Positions 52,293 to 62,100 of a stretch of 64,000 nucleotides of DNA are shown here, in pieces (the first letter of the stretch is position 1; every line of letters begins with the position of its first letter). The notes below the pieces were generated by a model. It was given only the letters and a program-made list of their open reading frames with translations. It was not told the DNA's origin and searched no databases. The stretch covers positions 73,382 to 137,381 of the forward strand of contig JAFAGC010000029.1 in the NCBI GenBank assembly GCA_023423065.1, read 5' to 3'. Source of the stretch: Pseudomonadota bacterium. GTDB lineage: Bacteria; Pseudomonadota; Gammaproteobacteria; Steroidobacterales; Steroidobacteraceae. Made by a program: the position numbers and the translations under genes.

Positions 52293-53183
52293 TCATCTTT
52301 TTTTTATCCACCGGATCTCGCCGCCTTCACTAGTTAGCTCGTAGTCGCCCGGACCGTCGAGCTCGCCCTGGATGCCAGCGGGCGCAACTTTTTGCGCAAC
52401 GTGTTTTGCTTCCGGTTCATATAGATAGACCGGAGTCTTGCCGTCGGTGTATTCGTCCGCGGAGAAGCGAAGCGTGATGTTTTCTGAGAACAGCCATTGC
52501 TCCGAAGGAGCAGAAAGCGGGGAAGCCCGTAGGATGGCGGAGGTGAGCGACTCTCTCCAGGTGGAGTCGTCGCTGCAATCCTGGAGCTCGATAGATAGAA
52601 CGCGCCCGCGCCTGTCTTGCGAAATCCGTGCCTGGCAATCGAATCGTCCGCCGTCGATCGGCGCACGTGGTCTCATCCAGGTACGCTCGATACGACCTGC
52701 AATCTGATTCATATACCGCCCGAATAGCGCGGCTGCGCCGGCCGGGTCTCCCGCCGCAACGTTGGCCGTTTCGGCTTCCTCGGCGTCTTCGAACTCGATT
52801 ACCGGCGGAGGTGCCGGTTCGAGACTCGCCAATGCAAGCTTTGAATCCTCGAGTTCGACTCCTTCGGACTTGATATCCGGCAACGCCTGCTCGTCTGGCG
52901 GATCCGCCGTGAGCCCCGAGAGGTCCAGCAATACCATCGATTCGAGCTGGCTTCCCTTGGAAGCCCAGGCGACGGAGCCAGGACCGGCGATCGGCTGAGG
53001 CCGTGGTTTGTGCGCTGCGACGCCCAGTATCAGCGGTGTTGAGATGAGCAGATGGACCAGGATAGTCGCTGAAGCTCCAATAGCGTGAGACAAACCCCGA
53101 GGCGAGCGCTCGCCTTTGTGACGGCGTGGCGGAATGGGAACCGCTTCCTCGATGACGACGACCACGGAATCCGTGTTGCGCAT
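52293..53183 (-). CDS. TonB/TolA-like periplasmic-spanning protein
   Basis: A protein of about 296 residues. A basic cytoplasmic start (PPRRHKGERSPRG) leads into one hydrophobic helix (GASATILVHLLISTPLILGV). A Pro/Glu-rich stretch follows, and then a domain resembling the TonB/TolA C-terminus (FGRYMNQIAGRIERTWMRPR, FDCQARISQDRRGRVLSIEL, SLTSAILRASPLSAP). It could energise an outer-membrane process, perhaps export or surface display for the adjacent Rhs/FN3 proteins. No exbB/exbD or tolQ/tolR is nearby. ATG at MRNTDSVVVV is preferred; a TTG 12 codons upstream is possible. Confidence 0.62.
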   Translation of the reverse strand: MRNTDSVVVVIEEAVPIPPRRHKGERSPRGLSHAIGASATILVHLLISTPLILGVAAHKPRPQPIAGPGSVAWASKGSQLESMVLLDLSGLTADPPDEQALPDIKSEGVELEDSKLALASLEPAPPPVIEFEDAEEAETANVAAGDPAGAAALFGRYMNQIAGRIERTWMRPRAPIDGGRFDCQARISQDRRGRVLSIELQDCSDDSTWRESLTSAILRASPLSAPSEQWLFSENITLRFSADEYTDGKTPVYLYEPEAKHVAQKVAPAGIQGELDGPGDYELTSEGGEIRWIKKR

Positions 53184-53415
53184 TCGCGCAGTCTTTCTGC
53201 TCGCGTAGAGAAATGTCAATCCGCGGCGCTTTGTTCAATGTCTAACTACACGCTGCTCTGTACGCATACACAGGGCGGCGTTTCCGCGGAAAGCTCGACG
53301 TTGAGAACTACACCCTCGATGGCCACATCAACGCGGTGAACTAGTGCGGCACTGGTTCCGTGCCAACAGCGGCGCGGATGCGCCGTCCTGACAATTCACG
53401 GGTAGAATTCCGGCC

Positions 53416-53904
53416 ATGCCTTCATTCGACGCCGTCTCCGAGCTCGACGGCCACGAGCTCACCAATGCCGTGGACCAGGCGAACCGCGAGCTCGCGCAGC
53501 GATTCGACTTCAAGGACACGGGCGCCACCTACACGCTCAAGGAAAAGGAGTTCATCGTGAGCATGAAGGCTCCGGCGGAATTCCAGCTCAAGCAGATGCT
53601 CGACATCCTCACGCAGCGTCTCGCCAAGCGCGGCATCGACGTGCGCTGCATGGATAAGAAGGACCCGGTCTCGAATCTCGCCGAGGCGCGCCAGGACATC
53701 CAGCTGCGTCATGGCATCGACCCCGACACTGGTAGAAAACTGCAGAAGATCGTCAAGGAATCGAAGCTCAAGGTGCAGGCGCAGATCCAGGGCGACAAAC
53801 TGCGCGTCACCGGCAAATCTCGCGACGATCTGCAGGCCGCGATCGCGCTGCTCCGGAAGGCGGAGCTCGACCGCCCGCTGCAGTTCGACAATTTCCGGGA
53901 CTAG
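53416..53904 (+). CDS. YajQ-family nucleotide-binding protein
   Basis: A 162-residue cytoplasmic protein of the YajQ (DUF520) family: MPSFDAVSELDGHELTNAVD, RELAQRFDFKDTGATYTL, RLAKRGIDVRCMD and QGDKLRVTGKSRDDLQAAIA. Members bind nucleotides; in Xanthomonas a member is a cyclic-di-GMP receptor that works with a transcription factor. The length is normal. GC content returns to the chromosomal level here, marking the edge of the accessory island. Its TAG stop directly abuts the stop of the convergent oxygenase. Confidence 0.93.
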   Translation: MPSFDAVSELDGHELTNAVDQANRELAQRFDFKDTGATYTLKEKEFIVSMKAPAEFQLKQMLDILTQRLAKRGIDVRCMDKKDPVSNLAEARQDIQLRHGIDPDTGRKLQKIVKESKLKVQAQIQGDKLRVTGKSRDDLQAAIALLRKAELDRPLQFDNFRD

Positions 53905-54462
53905 TCAGCTCGCCCGAAGCTTGATCGCGAACGTATAACGCCCGACCGGGCAATTGCGATTGGGCGGCTTGCCCGCGTGGCGGATGGCGCCGTCGAACAG
54001 CAGCAGCCGCGCGGGTCGCGGACTCACGGCGATCTCGGCGTCGCCCTCGTCGGTGTAGAACAGGGTCTCTCCACCCCATTCCCGGTCCCAGTTCTCGCAC
54101 AGGTACCAGAGCGCCGTCAGCTCGCGCGCGTTGGGCAGCGCGTCGACATGCGTCAGCAGCGTGTCGCCGAACGATGCGTAGTTGGTGTACGCGCGGTACG
54201 GAGCGAATCGCTCCCCCGGCCGCACCTGCGCGATGACCCGCTCGGTCGCGGGCCACAGCGAGGTGCGCGGCAGGTTCTCGAGCGGCATCTCGCACACCCA
54301 GTGCCGGTACTCGACCGTGTCGGCGCGCGCGCTCTCGGTGCGCGTGAACGCGGCCTTCGTGATCGCGGAGGCATACAAGGCGGCCTCTTCGGCCGGCACC
54401 AGGCCGTCGAACACGAACACGTCGCGGCCGGAAACCTTCGCGATGCGGGCCGGTGAGCTCAC
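53905..54462 (-). CDS. 2OG-Fe(II) oxygenase of the halogenase operon
   Basis: A 185-residue non-haem iron oxygenase of the prolyl-4-hydroxylase type. Iron ligands are His and Asp in TLLTHVDALPN and a distal His in GAIRHAGKPPN; the 2-oxoglutarate salt bridge is Arg in CPVGRYTFAIKL. The start is GTG, overlapping the halogenase stop as GTGA; longer upstream reading is only the shadow of the halogenase. It is the last gene of a four-gene overlap chain after two full halogenases and a degenerate one, so it probably hydroxylates the same or a related substrate. Confidence 0.85.
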   Translation of the reverse strand: MSSPARIAKVSGRDVFVFDGLVPAEEAALYASAITKAAFTRTESARADTVEYRHWVCEMPLENLPRTSLWPATERVIAQVRPGERFAPYRAYTNYASFGDTLLTHVDALPNARELTALWYLCENWDREWGGETLFYTDEGDAEIAVSPRPARLLLFDGAIRHAGKPPNRNCPVGRYTFAIKLRAS

Positions 54463-55994
54463 GCCATCCTCGCCTTCAATTCGTCCGAGGCGCAGTTCGC
54501 GCGCAGCCAGTCGTCGTGCAGCGGGTAGGTCGCCACGCGATTGGCGACGTCGTCGTGCAGAATCGAGAAACGGCGCGCGAGTTCCGCGTCGGACGGGATG
54601 TCCGCGAACGGATGATACGAGCGCGGGCGCAGTCCCTGTCCGTCCATGACGGCGAACCAGCTCGCTTCCTTGAACAGCACCCCGGCCTCGATGATGATGT
54701 TGCCGCTCCGCTCGTACATGTCCATGCGCTGCTTCAGCGAGTCCGGTAGTTTGACCGCGCGGCAATGCCGCCAGAACGGCGTGTCCTCGCGCTCGGTCGC
54801 GGCGTAGTGCAGCACGATGAAATCGCGGATCTCCTCGACCTCGGCGCGCGCGAGCGCGTTGAATTTGTCGATGGTCGCGGGGTCGAACCCGTCTCCCGGG
54901 AACATGAACAGGAAGCGCGCGATCGCCGACTGGATCAGGTGAATGCTCGTGGACTCCAGCGGCTCGAGAAAGCCGCTCGCCAGCCCGATCGCGAGCACGT
55001 TCTTCTTCCACACTTCCTTGCGTCGGCCCGCCTTGAACCGCAGCGGGCGCGGCGCACCCTGCGCGGCGCCGTCGAGCCGGCTCAGCAGCAGGCTCGCGGC
55101 CTCGTCGTCGGACATGAATTCGCTGCAGTACACGTAGCCGTTGCCGATGCGGTGCTGCAGCGGAATGCGCCACTGCCAGCCCGCCTCGCGTGAGGTCGAG
55201 CGCGTGAACGGCGTCGTGGTCGGCAGGCGGTCGCAGGGCACGGCCATGGCGCGATCGCAGGGCAGCCAGTGACTCCAGTCCTCGAATCCCGCCTCGAGCG
55301 TCTGTTCGATGAGCAGCCCGCGGAACCCCGAGCAGTCGACGAACAGGTCGCCTGCGATTTCGCGGCCATCTTCGAGCTTCACCGACTCGACGAATCCGTT
55401 CTCGGCGTTCTGCTGGACATGCACGATCTTCCCTTCCACGCGCTTGACGCCGTCCTTCTCGGCCATGCCGCGCAGGAAAAGCGCGTAGAGCCCGGCGTCG
55501 AAGTGATACGCGTAGGCCATCTCGGGAAGCGGAATCCGGTCGTTGGGCTGGATCTTTCCGAAACGGCCCTGACGGGACGCCACGCAATGCATGTTGAACA
55601 CATCCGGCGTCCCGGTTCCTCCATGCAACCGGTGCCTCAACCAGAAGTGGTGGAAATAGATGCCGTGCATCTGCACGCCGTAATGGCCGAACGGGTGGAT
55701 GTAGCGATTCCCGAGCCGCGTCCAGTCGACGAATTCGATGCCGAGCTTGATGCTCGCCTGCGTGGCGCGCATGAACTCGTTCTCGTCGATCCTCATGCCG
55801 CGATTGAAGTCGGTGATGGGCGGAATCGTCGCTTCTCCCACGCCCACCGTGCCGATCTCCGCGGACTCGACCAGCTGTATCTGGTACGGCATGCCCATCG
55901 ACATCCGCGCGAATGCCGCGGCCGTCATCCAGCCGGCAGTGCCGCCGCCGACGATCACGATTCTCGTGACTTTCTTGTTCATGGTCGCGGTCAT
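54459..55994 (-). CDS. Flavin-dependent tryptophan-halogenase family protein (third of tandem)
   Basis: A 511-residue flavin-dependent halogenase. The FAD loop is GGGTAGW (16-22), followed by GVGEATIP (51-58), and the halogenase-specific WxWxIP is WQWRIP (273-278). The conserved catalytic Lys (QASIK, Lys83) and Glu (FLEPLEST, Glu347) are both present, equivalent to the Lys79/Glu346 pair of PrnA. It should make HOX from FADH2, O2 and halide and halogenate an electron-rich aromatic, needing a flavin reductase from elsewhere. The ATG overlaps the upstream stop (ATGA). Confidence 0.9.
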   Translation of the reverse strand: MTATMNKKVTRIVIVGGGTAGWMTAAAFARMSMGMPYQIQLVESAEIGTVGVGEATIPPITDFNRGMRIDENEFMRATQASIKLGIEFVDWTRLGNRYIHPFGHYGVQMHGIYFHHFWLRHRLHGGTGTPDVFNMHCVASRQGRFGKIQPNDRIPLPEMAYAYHFDAGLYALFLRGMAEKDGVKRVEGKIVHVQQNAENGFVESVKLEDGREIAGDLFVDCSGFRGLLIEQTLEAGFEDWSHWLPCDRAMAVPCDRLPTTTPFTRSTSREAGWQWRIPLQHRIGNGYVYCSEFMSDDEAASLLLSRLDGAAQGAPRPLRFKAGRRKEVWKKNVLAIGLASGFLEPLESTSIHLIQSAIARFLFMFPGDGFDPATIDKFNALARAEVEEIRDFIVLHYAATEREDTPFWRHCRAVKLPDSLKQRMDMYERSGNIIIEAGVLFKEASWFAVMDGQGLRPRSYHPFADIPSDAELARRFSILHDDVANRVATYPLHDDWLRANCASDELKARMA

Positions 55995-57496
55995 TGTGGC
56001 GCCCGTGACGCGGCGGTCAGGAAATGGCGCAGGAATTCGACGTGGCGCGGCATGGAGGCGGCGAGCTGCTGAACCTGCGCGCGCAGCGCCGCGATTTCCT
56101 GCGGGGGCAGCTTTGCCAACGCGTCGCGGGTCTGCAGTTCGATGGCGGCCGGCCACTTCCCGCTGCCGATCAGCAGCCACGCCCAGTCCACCTCCTCGAA
56201 GATTTCCTGGTCGAGCAGGTTGATGCGGCCGTTCGCCGCGTACAGATCGAGCCGGTGCGCGAGACGCGCGGGGGGCTCGACGGCGCGCGTGGCGTCCCAG
56301 AACGCGCCCGCGCGCGCCGCGCCGGCCAGGTAGTGCGCGAGGGTGAAGTCGCGCAGCGAGTCCGCGTATTCGGCCATCACGCGGTTGTATTCGGCGGCCT
56401 CGATGGTGCTGGTGCGGTCGCGCGGAAACAGCTCGATGAGGTTCGCGAGTCCGACCTGCGCCAGGTGCAGATCAGCCCCGGCGAGCGGCTCCAGCTCCAC
56501 CGCGGAGGAGCCGATCGCGACGCAGTTGCCCGCCCAGCATTCACGCCGGCGGCCGGCCGAGAAGCGTGCGAGCAGCGGCTCACCGCGCAGCCCGGGCGCG
56601 AAATCCTGCAGCTCGGCACGGGCGGACGTTTCGTCCTGGAAGCGGCTCGAAAACACATGGCCATACATCGTCGCGTCCGCGACCGGTGCCCGCCACGACC
56701 AGCCCGATGGACTGGCGACCGTGCGCGTGACCGGTGGGGGATCGTTCGCGGCGGGTCCGAATCCGGACCACATGCGGTCCGCGGGCAGCGAATCCGACCA
56801 GTCCTCGCGCTCCGGTGTCGGGCCCATCAGGCGGGCCTGCGGACCCGAGCAGTCGACATAGAGATCGGCGCTCGCCGTCGAACCGTCCACGAGTCGCAGC
56901 GACATGATGTCCCCGCTCTCCGACCGCACCACGGCGCCGAGCGCCGCGGACGCCAGGCGCACGCCGAGCCGGGCGGCATGCGCGCGCAGGTACTGCGTGT
57001 AGGGAACGTCCGCGACGTGATAGCCGTACGTGAAACTCGCCGTGAGCACATTGCCTTCACCCATCGGCCGCGCGAACTTGCCGAGACGCGCGGCGCTGCC
57101 GGCGACGGAATAATCCTCGAGCCGCTCGGGCCGGCCGTCGAGCGCGTCGCGCTGGACGAGCCGGTAGAAAGGGATGCCGATGATCTCCCTGCCGATCTCG
57201 CCGTGCGCGTGCAGGAACCCCGTGCCCTCGCCCTGCCACTTGAGGTGCTCGCTCGCGATCTTGAAGGTTGCGCCGGTGTGCTGCAGGAAATGCGGCTCCG
57301 GTATACCGAGCAATCCGTGGATGCCGCGTTGTGAGGGCAGCGTCCATCGGCCGACGCGCGCATCGCTCGCGGGCCCGGTGTCGATCACGGTCACGGCGAG
57401 CTGGCGATGGCGCAAGGCGCGCACCAGGCCGGCGGCGGTGATCCAGCACTCCGGTCCGCTGCCCGCCACCACGACACTACGCACTTCCCGGCTCAT
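55991..57496 (-). CDS. Degenerate halogenase paralogue (probable pseudoenzyme)
   Basis: A 501-residue relative of the two flanking halogenases, intact as an open frame. The FAD loop is AGSGPECW (11-18) instead of GGGTAGW. GVGEATLP has become VGRWTLP, WxWxIP has become WSWRAP (266-271), and the catalytic Glu of LEPLEST is replaced by Ala339 in LEPLAGA. Lys79 (ATFK) is kept, and the fold signature YVDCSGPQARL remains. Halogenation activity is therefore unlikely; it may bind substrate or regulate its partners. Both ends overlap the neighbouring genes by four bases. Confidence 0.85.
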   Translation of the reverse strand: MSREVRSVVVAGSGPECWITAAGLVRALRHRQLAVTVIDTGPASDARVGRWTLPSQRGIHGLLGIPEPHFLQHTGATFKIASEHLKWQGEGTGFLHAHGEIGREIIGIPFYRLVQRDALDGRPERLEDYSVAGSAARLGKFARPMGEGNVLTASFTYGYHVADVPYTQYLRAHAARLGVRLASAALGAVVRSESGDIMSLRLVDGSTASADLYVDCSGPQARLMGPTPEREDWSDSLPADRMWSGFGPAANDPPPVTRTVASPSGWSWRAPVADATMYGHVFSSRFQDETSARAELQDFAPGLRGEPLLARFSAGRRRECWAGNCVAIGSSAVELEPLAGADLHLAQVGLANLIELFPRDRTSTIEAAEYNRVMAEYADSLRDFTLAHYLAGAARAGAFWDATRAVEPPARLAHRLDLYAANGRINLLDQEIFEEVDWAWLLIGSGKWPAAIELQTRDALAKLPPQEIAALRAQVQQLAASMPRHVEFLRHFLTAASRAPQ

Positions 57497-59037
57497 GCTT
57501 CGGTCCCGGATTTCATCGGCATGGGTTCGGCCGGGCAGTACTGCTTGAGGAATTCCTCGTGCGAAGGCATGCGCAGCGCCGCGTTCTGCACCTGCTCGCG
57601 GATGCGGGCGAGACTCGATTCGACCTCCGCGGCATTCGGCGCATCGGCGCGCAGATCGTAGCCGTGCGGCATGACGCGCTGGCCGAAATACACCGCGAGC
57701 CAGCTCGGCTCGAGGAACAGGCCGTCCTTGTACGTGACGACCCGCGCCCGTTCGCGGAACAGCGCCATCTTGTGCGCGAGGCTGTCCGGGATGCGCATCG
57801 TGCGGCAGTAGTTCCAGATCGGCGCGTCGTCGCGTTCGGTGGCGTGGTAGTGGAGGATCAGGAAGTCGCGCACGCGGTCGTATTCCATCTCGATCCAGCG
57901 ATTGAACGCGTCGATCGTGCGCGGATCGAATTCGTGCCGCGCGGCGGCCTCGTCGGTCAGGTAGTCGATCAGCGTCGTGATCGCGATCTGGATCAGGTAG
58001 ATGCTGGTCGACTCCAGCGGTTCGAGGAATCCGCTCGCCAGCCCGACGGCGACGACGTTGCGGTTCCAGCACTTGCGGCGCCGGCCGGCCGTGAAACGCA
58101 GCGGCCTGGGCGTGGCCAGCGCCTTGCCGTCGAGGCGCGAGAGTAGTTTGGTGGCCGCCTCGTCGTCGCTGATGAAGTTGCTGCTGTACACGTAGCCGTT
58201 GCCCATGCGGTGCTGCAGCGGGATGCGCCACTGCCAGCCCGCCTCGCGCGCCGTCGCGCGCGTGTACGGGGTGAGCGGACCCGAATTCTCGCAGGGCACG
58301 GCCATCGCGCGATCGCAGGGCAGCCAGTGGGTCCAGTCGTCGTATCCCGTCCTGAGCGCCTGTTCGATGAGCAGGCCGCGGAACCCCGAGCAGTCGATGA
58401 ACAGATCTCCGGAAACGACCTCGCCGCTTTCGAGCTTCACGGATTCGACCCGGCCATCCTCGCCGTCGAGCTGCACGTCGACGATCTTGCCGTCCGTGCG
58501 CGTCACTCCTTTCGCCTCGGAGAAACCCCGCAGGTACTGCGCGTACAGCGATGCGTCGAACTGGAATGCATATCCGAACGTCGACATCACGTTGGTCGGA
58601 TCTTCCGAGGGCAACGCGAACTTGTTCATGCGCGACGCCACGATCGGCAGCGAGTAGTCGTCGATGGACGTGATGTCGCCGGCGGCGCGCTGGCGCAGCC
58701 AGTAGTGGTGGAACGGTACGCCGCCGAGCCGCGAACCATAGGCGCCGAACGGATGGATGTATCTGTCGCCGATCCTGCCCCAGTTCACGAACTCGATGCC
58801 GAGCTTGAACGTCGCTTGGGTCTTCGCCATCGACTCGCGCTCGTCGATGCCGATGCGCTTGTTGAAGTAGCGGATGTGCGGCAGCGTGGCCTCGCCGACG
58901 CCGACGATGCCGATCTCGCTCGATTCGATCAGGCGCAGTTGCACCTGGGTGGGCTTGAACACGGACGAGAACGCCGCGGCGGTCATCCAGCCGGCCGTGC
59001 CGCCGCCGACGATCACGATCCTGAGCGGTGATGTCAC
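57493..59037 (-). CDS. Flavin-dependent tryptophan-halogenase family protein (first of tandem)
   Basis: A 514-residue halogenase with complete motifs: GGGTAGW (11-17), GVGEATLP (46-53), catalytic Lys78 (ATFK), WQWRIP (268-273) and catalytic Glu342 (FLEPLEST). Start is GTG (GTG-ACA-TCA) with GAAG just before. It is the first gene of the halogenase chain, 32 bases after the intrinsic terminator of the upstream TonB-dependent receptor. Its substrate may be free tryptophan, an indole or something else; halogenases linked to TonB receptors form a clade apart from antibiotic-pathway enzymes, so the pathway is open. Confidence 0.9.
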   Translation of the reverse strand: MTSPLRIVIVGGGTAGWMTAAAFSSVFKPTQVQLRLIESSEIGIVGVGEATLPHIRYFNKRIGIDERESMAKTQATFKLGIEFVNWGRIGDRYIHPFGAYGSRLGGVPFHHYWLRQRAAGDITSIDDYSLPIVASRMNKFALPSEDPTNVMSTFGYAFQFDASLYAQYLRGFSEAKGVTRTDGKIVDVQLDGEDGRVESVKLESGEVVSGDLFIDCSGFRGLLIEQALRTGYDDWTHWLPCDRAMAVPCENSGPLTPYTRATAREAGWQWRIPLQHRMGNGYVYSSNFISDDEAATKLLSRLDGKALATPRPLRFTAGRRRKCWNRNVVAVGLASGFLEPLESTSIYLIQIAITTLIDYLTDEAAARHEFDPRTIDAFNRWIEMEYDRVRDFLILHYHATERDDAPIWNYCRTMRIPDSLAHKMALFRERARVVTYKDGLFLEPSWLAVYFGQRVMPHGYDLRADAPNAAEVESSLARIREQVQNAALRMPSHEEFLKQYCPAEPMPMKSGTEA

Positions 59038-59068
59038 CTTCGAAGTCCCCCGGCCGCCGTAAAGAAAA

Positions 59069-59097
59069 GGGCGCGCCGTATCGTATACGGCGCGCCC
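59069..59097 (-). terminator. Intrinsic terminator of the TonB-dependent receptor gene
   Basis: A perfect 13-base stem (GGGCGCGCCGTAT and its complement) with a 3-base loop. On the minus strand it is followed by TTTTCTTT. It lies 25 bases beyond the receptor stop codon and before the first halogenase, so the two are likely separate transcripts or linked only by partial read-through. Confidence 0.85.
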
Positions 59098-59121
59098 ATT
59101 TAGCTCAGCTATGAGCCAGCG

Positions 59122-62100
59122 TTACTGGATGCGGTAACGGACGCCGAGCTGCAGTCGCATGTCGTTCGTGAACCACGAACGCGGCAACAGCAGTCCTTCG
59201 TTGGTCACCTGCTGGTACAGCACCGTCTCTTCTTCGGTCAGGTTCTGAACGTCGAGGAAGACGTCCCAGGCGCTCGACGGCTTGTAGTGGAACGAAGCGT
59301 CGAGCTGTCCGTAGGCCTCCTGCCAGATGGGCAGCTTGATGCAGCAGTCCGCCTGGCTGATGAGGTAATCGTCGCGCCAGTTGTATGCGAGACGCGCCGA
59401 GTACTTCTCCTGCTCGAACATCAGCACGAGGTTGGCTGCCTTCTCGGAGAATCCTTCGAGCGGCAGGTCCGTGAACGAGATGTTCGTGTCCTGCGTCACC
59501 GTGCCGCCGCCCGAGACGATGGTCAGGCCCGAGTTGCTCACGCCCTGGTTGTCCACCAGCGTGACGTTCGCCTGCAGGCCGAGGCCGTTCCACGGCTCGG
59601 GCAGACGATCGAAGAACGTCTGGTAGGCGAGCTCGACGCCCTTGATCTTCGCGCCATCCGCGTTGACCGGGCGCGTCACGTTCACGGTGCGCGTGACACC
59701 GTTGTTCGTAAGCTGCTCGTCCGTCGAAGCCTTCACGATGTAGTCGTTGAACTTCTTGTAGAACAACGCCGCGGTGAACGAGCCCGAACTCGAGAAGTAC
59801 CACTCGTAGGTCAGGTCGAGCATGTCGGCCGTGGTCGGCTTGAGCGTCGGATTACCGGTGTCCGCCGTGTAGCGCGGAGTCCAGGCCACCGGCGTGCTTT
59901 CGCAATCGCCCGGGACGCTCCACGTGACGGTGCCGTCCGCACAGGTACCCTGGTCGACGCCGACGGTGTAGTAGAACTTGTACAGACCCATGTCCGCACG
60001 CGAGAGCGCGCGCGACGCGGCGAAGCGCACGAACTGCTCGTCGGTGAAGCCGAATCGCACGTTCAGGCTGGGCAGCACATTCGTGTGCGACGCACCGCCC
60101 ACGGCCGTGTACGAACCCTGGTTCATGAAGGCGATGTCGTCGGCCGTCGCGAGACTGCGCGGATTGATATCCGGCGCTTCCGGCGTCGGCGGGCTCGGCG
60201 CGGTGTACAGCGGGAACTGCGCGCCGCCCGTCGAAGACGTTTCAGTCTTCACCCAGCGGACGCCGATGTTGCCGCGCACGTTGACGCTGCCCCAGTTGGT
60301 TTCATCTCCGCCGAACTTGAGCATCACGTAGGCGGCGCGCGTGTCTTCGGTTACGTCCAGCATTTCAACCGGACAGTAGAGTGCGCTCGGGCTTGCGGGG
60401 TCGGCGCAAGCGCGCTCGGCCAGGGCCACCCAGCTGTTGCTGCGGCCTTGGCCATACAACGAGCGACTCGCGTTGTAGTTGCTGATAATGCCGTAGTCCG
60501 GATGCAGGAAATTGCCGCCGCCGTAAACGCCACCGCCCACCATGTCGGAGCCGAGGTTCTTCACCACGGAGGTGTTCTGCCACGGACCCTCGTTGAGGAA
60601 GAACGGAACGTCGTCCTGCAGGCCCCACAGCGGCTGCACCGAGCCCCAGTTGTAGGTAGTCCAGTTGACCTGCTGGTCGCGATCGGCCGTGCGCACACCG
60701 ACGCGCAGCGAATCGAGCCAGCCCTTCTCGATGTGGATGTCAGCGTCGATACGCGCGGCGATTTCCTCGCCGAAGCTGTTCTCCGCGTGCTCCATCACCC
60801 ATTCTTTGAAGTAGTTCTGCGGATCCTGGTATCCGCCCGCCGTCCAGCCATAACCCGTGGGCTGGCGGAACTCGAACTGCGGCTTGCCGCCGCTGATGTC
60901 GAGGTACAGATCGGTCGCGGTCTTGTTGGTCGCGCTGTTGTCGAAGTTGACGACCGACGAATCGATCATCTGGACATCGAAGTTGAGGCCCAGGCGCTCG
61001 TTCACGTTCCAGCGCAGGTTGAGCGAGTAGTCCTCGGTGAGGTTCGTCTGCGTCGAGAAGCGCGTGTCGACACCGAGGCCGGCGCCGCGGGTCGACGGGC
61101 AGGGCTTGTTGGCACTGCCGCCCCACGAATAACAAACCCAGTCCGGACTGTTGGCGAGATCGCCCTGGCGATAACCATCCGGATGCGCAATCGTCGGATT
61201 GTTGGTCGGCCCGGCCCAGCCATCGCCCACGTCGTTGATGATGCCGCGTACGAACACGCCGCGACTGTCGAATTCATGGGCTGGCGTTCCGTCGGGGTGA
61301 CGGTTGAACTCGGAGTTCAACACGAGACCCTGCGGCTGCTGCGAATTACCGACGCCCGCGGTGAGTGAATACTCTTCCCAGTCGTTCTGATACTCGGAAC
61401 GGTTGTACTGGAAGGTGGCGGTCACCGCCTCCTCGGGGCTGCGGTACTGGCCGGCGAGCGACGCGCCCTTGCGGGTGCGGTAGTAGGTGTTCTTGCGGAT
61501 ATCGACGCCGCCCGGGAGCCACTTCGTGCCACCACCGTACGCGTCGACGTCGGTCGCGTTGAAGAAGCGCAGGAGCTGAACGCCTTGCGACTCGGTCACC
61601 ACATCGGAGTAGGCGGCATTCGCCATCACGCCGAACTCGCCGATGCCGGTGTCCCAGCGGTTGCTCATGAGGATGGAACCGGCCGGCTTGGTTTGTCCGG
61701 CGAGCGTGCCCATGCCCATCTCGGCCGAGAACGCGGCCACGAAACCTTCGGAGTCGAACGGCACGTGCGTGCGCAGGTTGACCGTGCCGGCGAGACCGCC
61801 TTCGATCATGTCGGCGGTCATGTTCTTGTACGTGTCGACGCCGGCCATGAGCTCGGGCGATACGTCGCCGAACGACAGGCCGCGCGAGCTGTTCGCGTTG
61901 AAGCTGTCGCGGCCGTTGAACTCGCTGCGCACCTGCGGCAGACCGCGCACGACGACGCCAGAGGGCTCGGCGGAGAAGTGCGAGGTGTCGCCCGACGCCG
62001 CGAAGCGCGTGACGGTGACGCCGGTCATGCGTTGCAGCGCTTCCGCGACGGACTTGTCGGGGAAGGCGCCGATATCGGTGGCGGTGATGGAGTCGACGAC

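Noticed and set aside
54463..55587. Upstream extension of the 2OG oxygenase frame through the halogenase
   Set aside because: The extra residues are the out-of-frame shadow of the halogenase; a GTG in a GTGA overlap gives a normal-size oxygenase.
59287..61368. 693-codon plus-strand frame over the TonB-dependent receptor
   Set aside because: Antisense shadow; composition is Arg/Val/His-rich and the receptor on the other strand is complete.
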